NCBI GenBank assembly: GCA_017437925.1
Contig: JAFRWQ010000221.1
Location: 1-5,295, forward strand
Length of the DNA: 5,295 nucleotides
Origin: Bacillota bacterium
Lineage (GTDB): Bacteria > Bacillota_A > Clostridia > Peptostreptococcales > Anaerovoracaceae
Direction of reading: 5' to 3'
Shown here piece by piece: positions 5,157-5,295 of this stretch. The notes beneath the pieces were generated by a model. The model did no database searches. It was not told the origin of the DNA and was given only the letters and a program-made list of their open reading frames with translations. Made by a program: the position numbers and the translations under genes. The first letter of the stretch is position 1, and every line of letters begins with the position of its first letter.

Positions 5157-5163
5157 AAGGAGA
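5157..5163 (+). promoter_or_regulatory. Ribosome binding site that decides a TTG start
   Basis: AAGGAGA (5157-5163) lies 9 bp (counting from GGAG) before TTG 5172-5174. The only nearby ATG (5163-5165) overlaps the site and is followed at once by TAG in the same frame, so it cannot start the gene. TTG is the first usable start codon and gives the standard N-terminus of an ABC ATPase. Confidence 0.75.
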
Positions 5164-5171
5164 TGTAGATC

Positions 5172-5295
5172 TTGATAGAAGTAAGAAATCTTACAAAGCT
5201 CTACGGCGACCATGCCGCGGTATCCGACCTTTCCTTCACCATAGACAAGGGTCAGATCTACGGTTTTCTGGGTCCCAACGGGGCGGGCAAGTCGA
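5172..5295 (+). CDS. ABC transporter ATP-binding protein, N-terminal fragment
   Basis: The window holds the first 41 codons of a gene that continues past its end. The protein begins at TTG with [24 protein letters not shown] (given in two parts: the first strand [12 protein letters not shown] with the A-loop aromatic Tyr11, then the VSDLSF strand), and reaches [13 protein letters not shown], the Walker A motif (residues 34-41), where the sequence stops. This is the standard N-terminus of an ABC nucleotide-binding domain, and the wording fits the ABC-2/CcmA-type export group that usually pairs with a separate membrane permease gene downstream. That gene would be outside the window, so substrate and direction cannot be stated. 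The ATPase would sit at the inner face of the cytoplasmic membrane. It has its own A+T-rich control region with a palindrome, a -10 box and a leader stem-loop. It is partial only because of the window edge. Confidence 0.93.
   Translation, partial: MIEVRNLTKLYGDHAAVSDLSFTIDKGQIYGFLGPNGAGKS

Noticed and set aside
1..5295. tRNA or rRNA genes, CRISPR arrays, insertion sequences and phage genes
   Set aside because: I saw no regularly spaced repeats, no terminal inverted repeats with a transposase, no tRNA-like arms and no integrase or phage structural motifs.

Overview
This is a GC-rich bacterial chromosomal window with dense coding and short A+T-rich intergenic islands that carry recognisable sigma-A/sigma-70-type promoters and strong AGGAGG-type ribosome binding sites. 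Codon use is GC-rich but leans clearly on AGG (Arg) and ATA (Ile). Together with the peptidase and amidohydrolase content, this suggests an anaerobic, peptide- or amino-acid-using bacterium such as a Synergistota member or a GC-rich clostridial lineage. That placement is an inference from style only; nothing here fixes the taxon.

Layout. (1) Positions 1-2024, plus strand: the C-terminal catalytic end of a prolyl-oligopeptidase-type S9 serine peptidase, then 15 bp later a complete M14-type zinc carboxypeptidase. They look like one operon and are closed by a strong intrinsic terminator at 2060-2097. (2) Positions 2226-3410, minus strand: a complete imidazolonepropionase-like amidohydrolase. It converges on the peptidase operon and has its own intrinsic terminator (2173-2201), so the 201-bp convergent gap holds one terminator per strand. 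(3) Positions 3411-3615: a compact divergent control region in which two opposed promoters share overlapping -35 sequences. A 19-bp inverted repeat is centred on the plus-strand -10 box. (4) Positions 3616-5043, plus strand: a two-gene unit encoding a small three-helix membrane protein and, 12 bp later, a larger multi-helix membrane protein with a highly charged central segment and a soluble C-terminal domain. I recognise neither as a named family. (5) Positions 5044-5171: an A+T-rich control region with a 22-bp near-perfect palindrome, a -10 box and a 9-bp stem-loop. (6) From 5172: the first 41 codons of an ABC transporter ATPase, starting at TTG and cut by the window edge inside the Walker A motif.

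How they may fit together. The S9 peptidase, M14 carboxypeptidase and amidohydrolase are all hydrolases that could act on peptides or peptide-derived compounds. The S9-M14 pair plausibly degrades short peptides in sequence inside the cell, since the M14 protein has no signal peptide. The membrane pair and the ABC gene look like separate transcription units. The least explained parts are the unrecognised membrane-protein pair and the two palindromic control regions in front of it and of the ABC gene.
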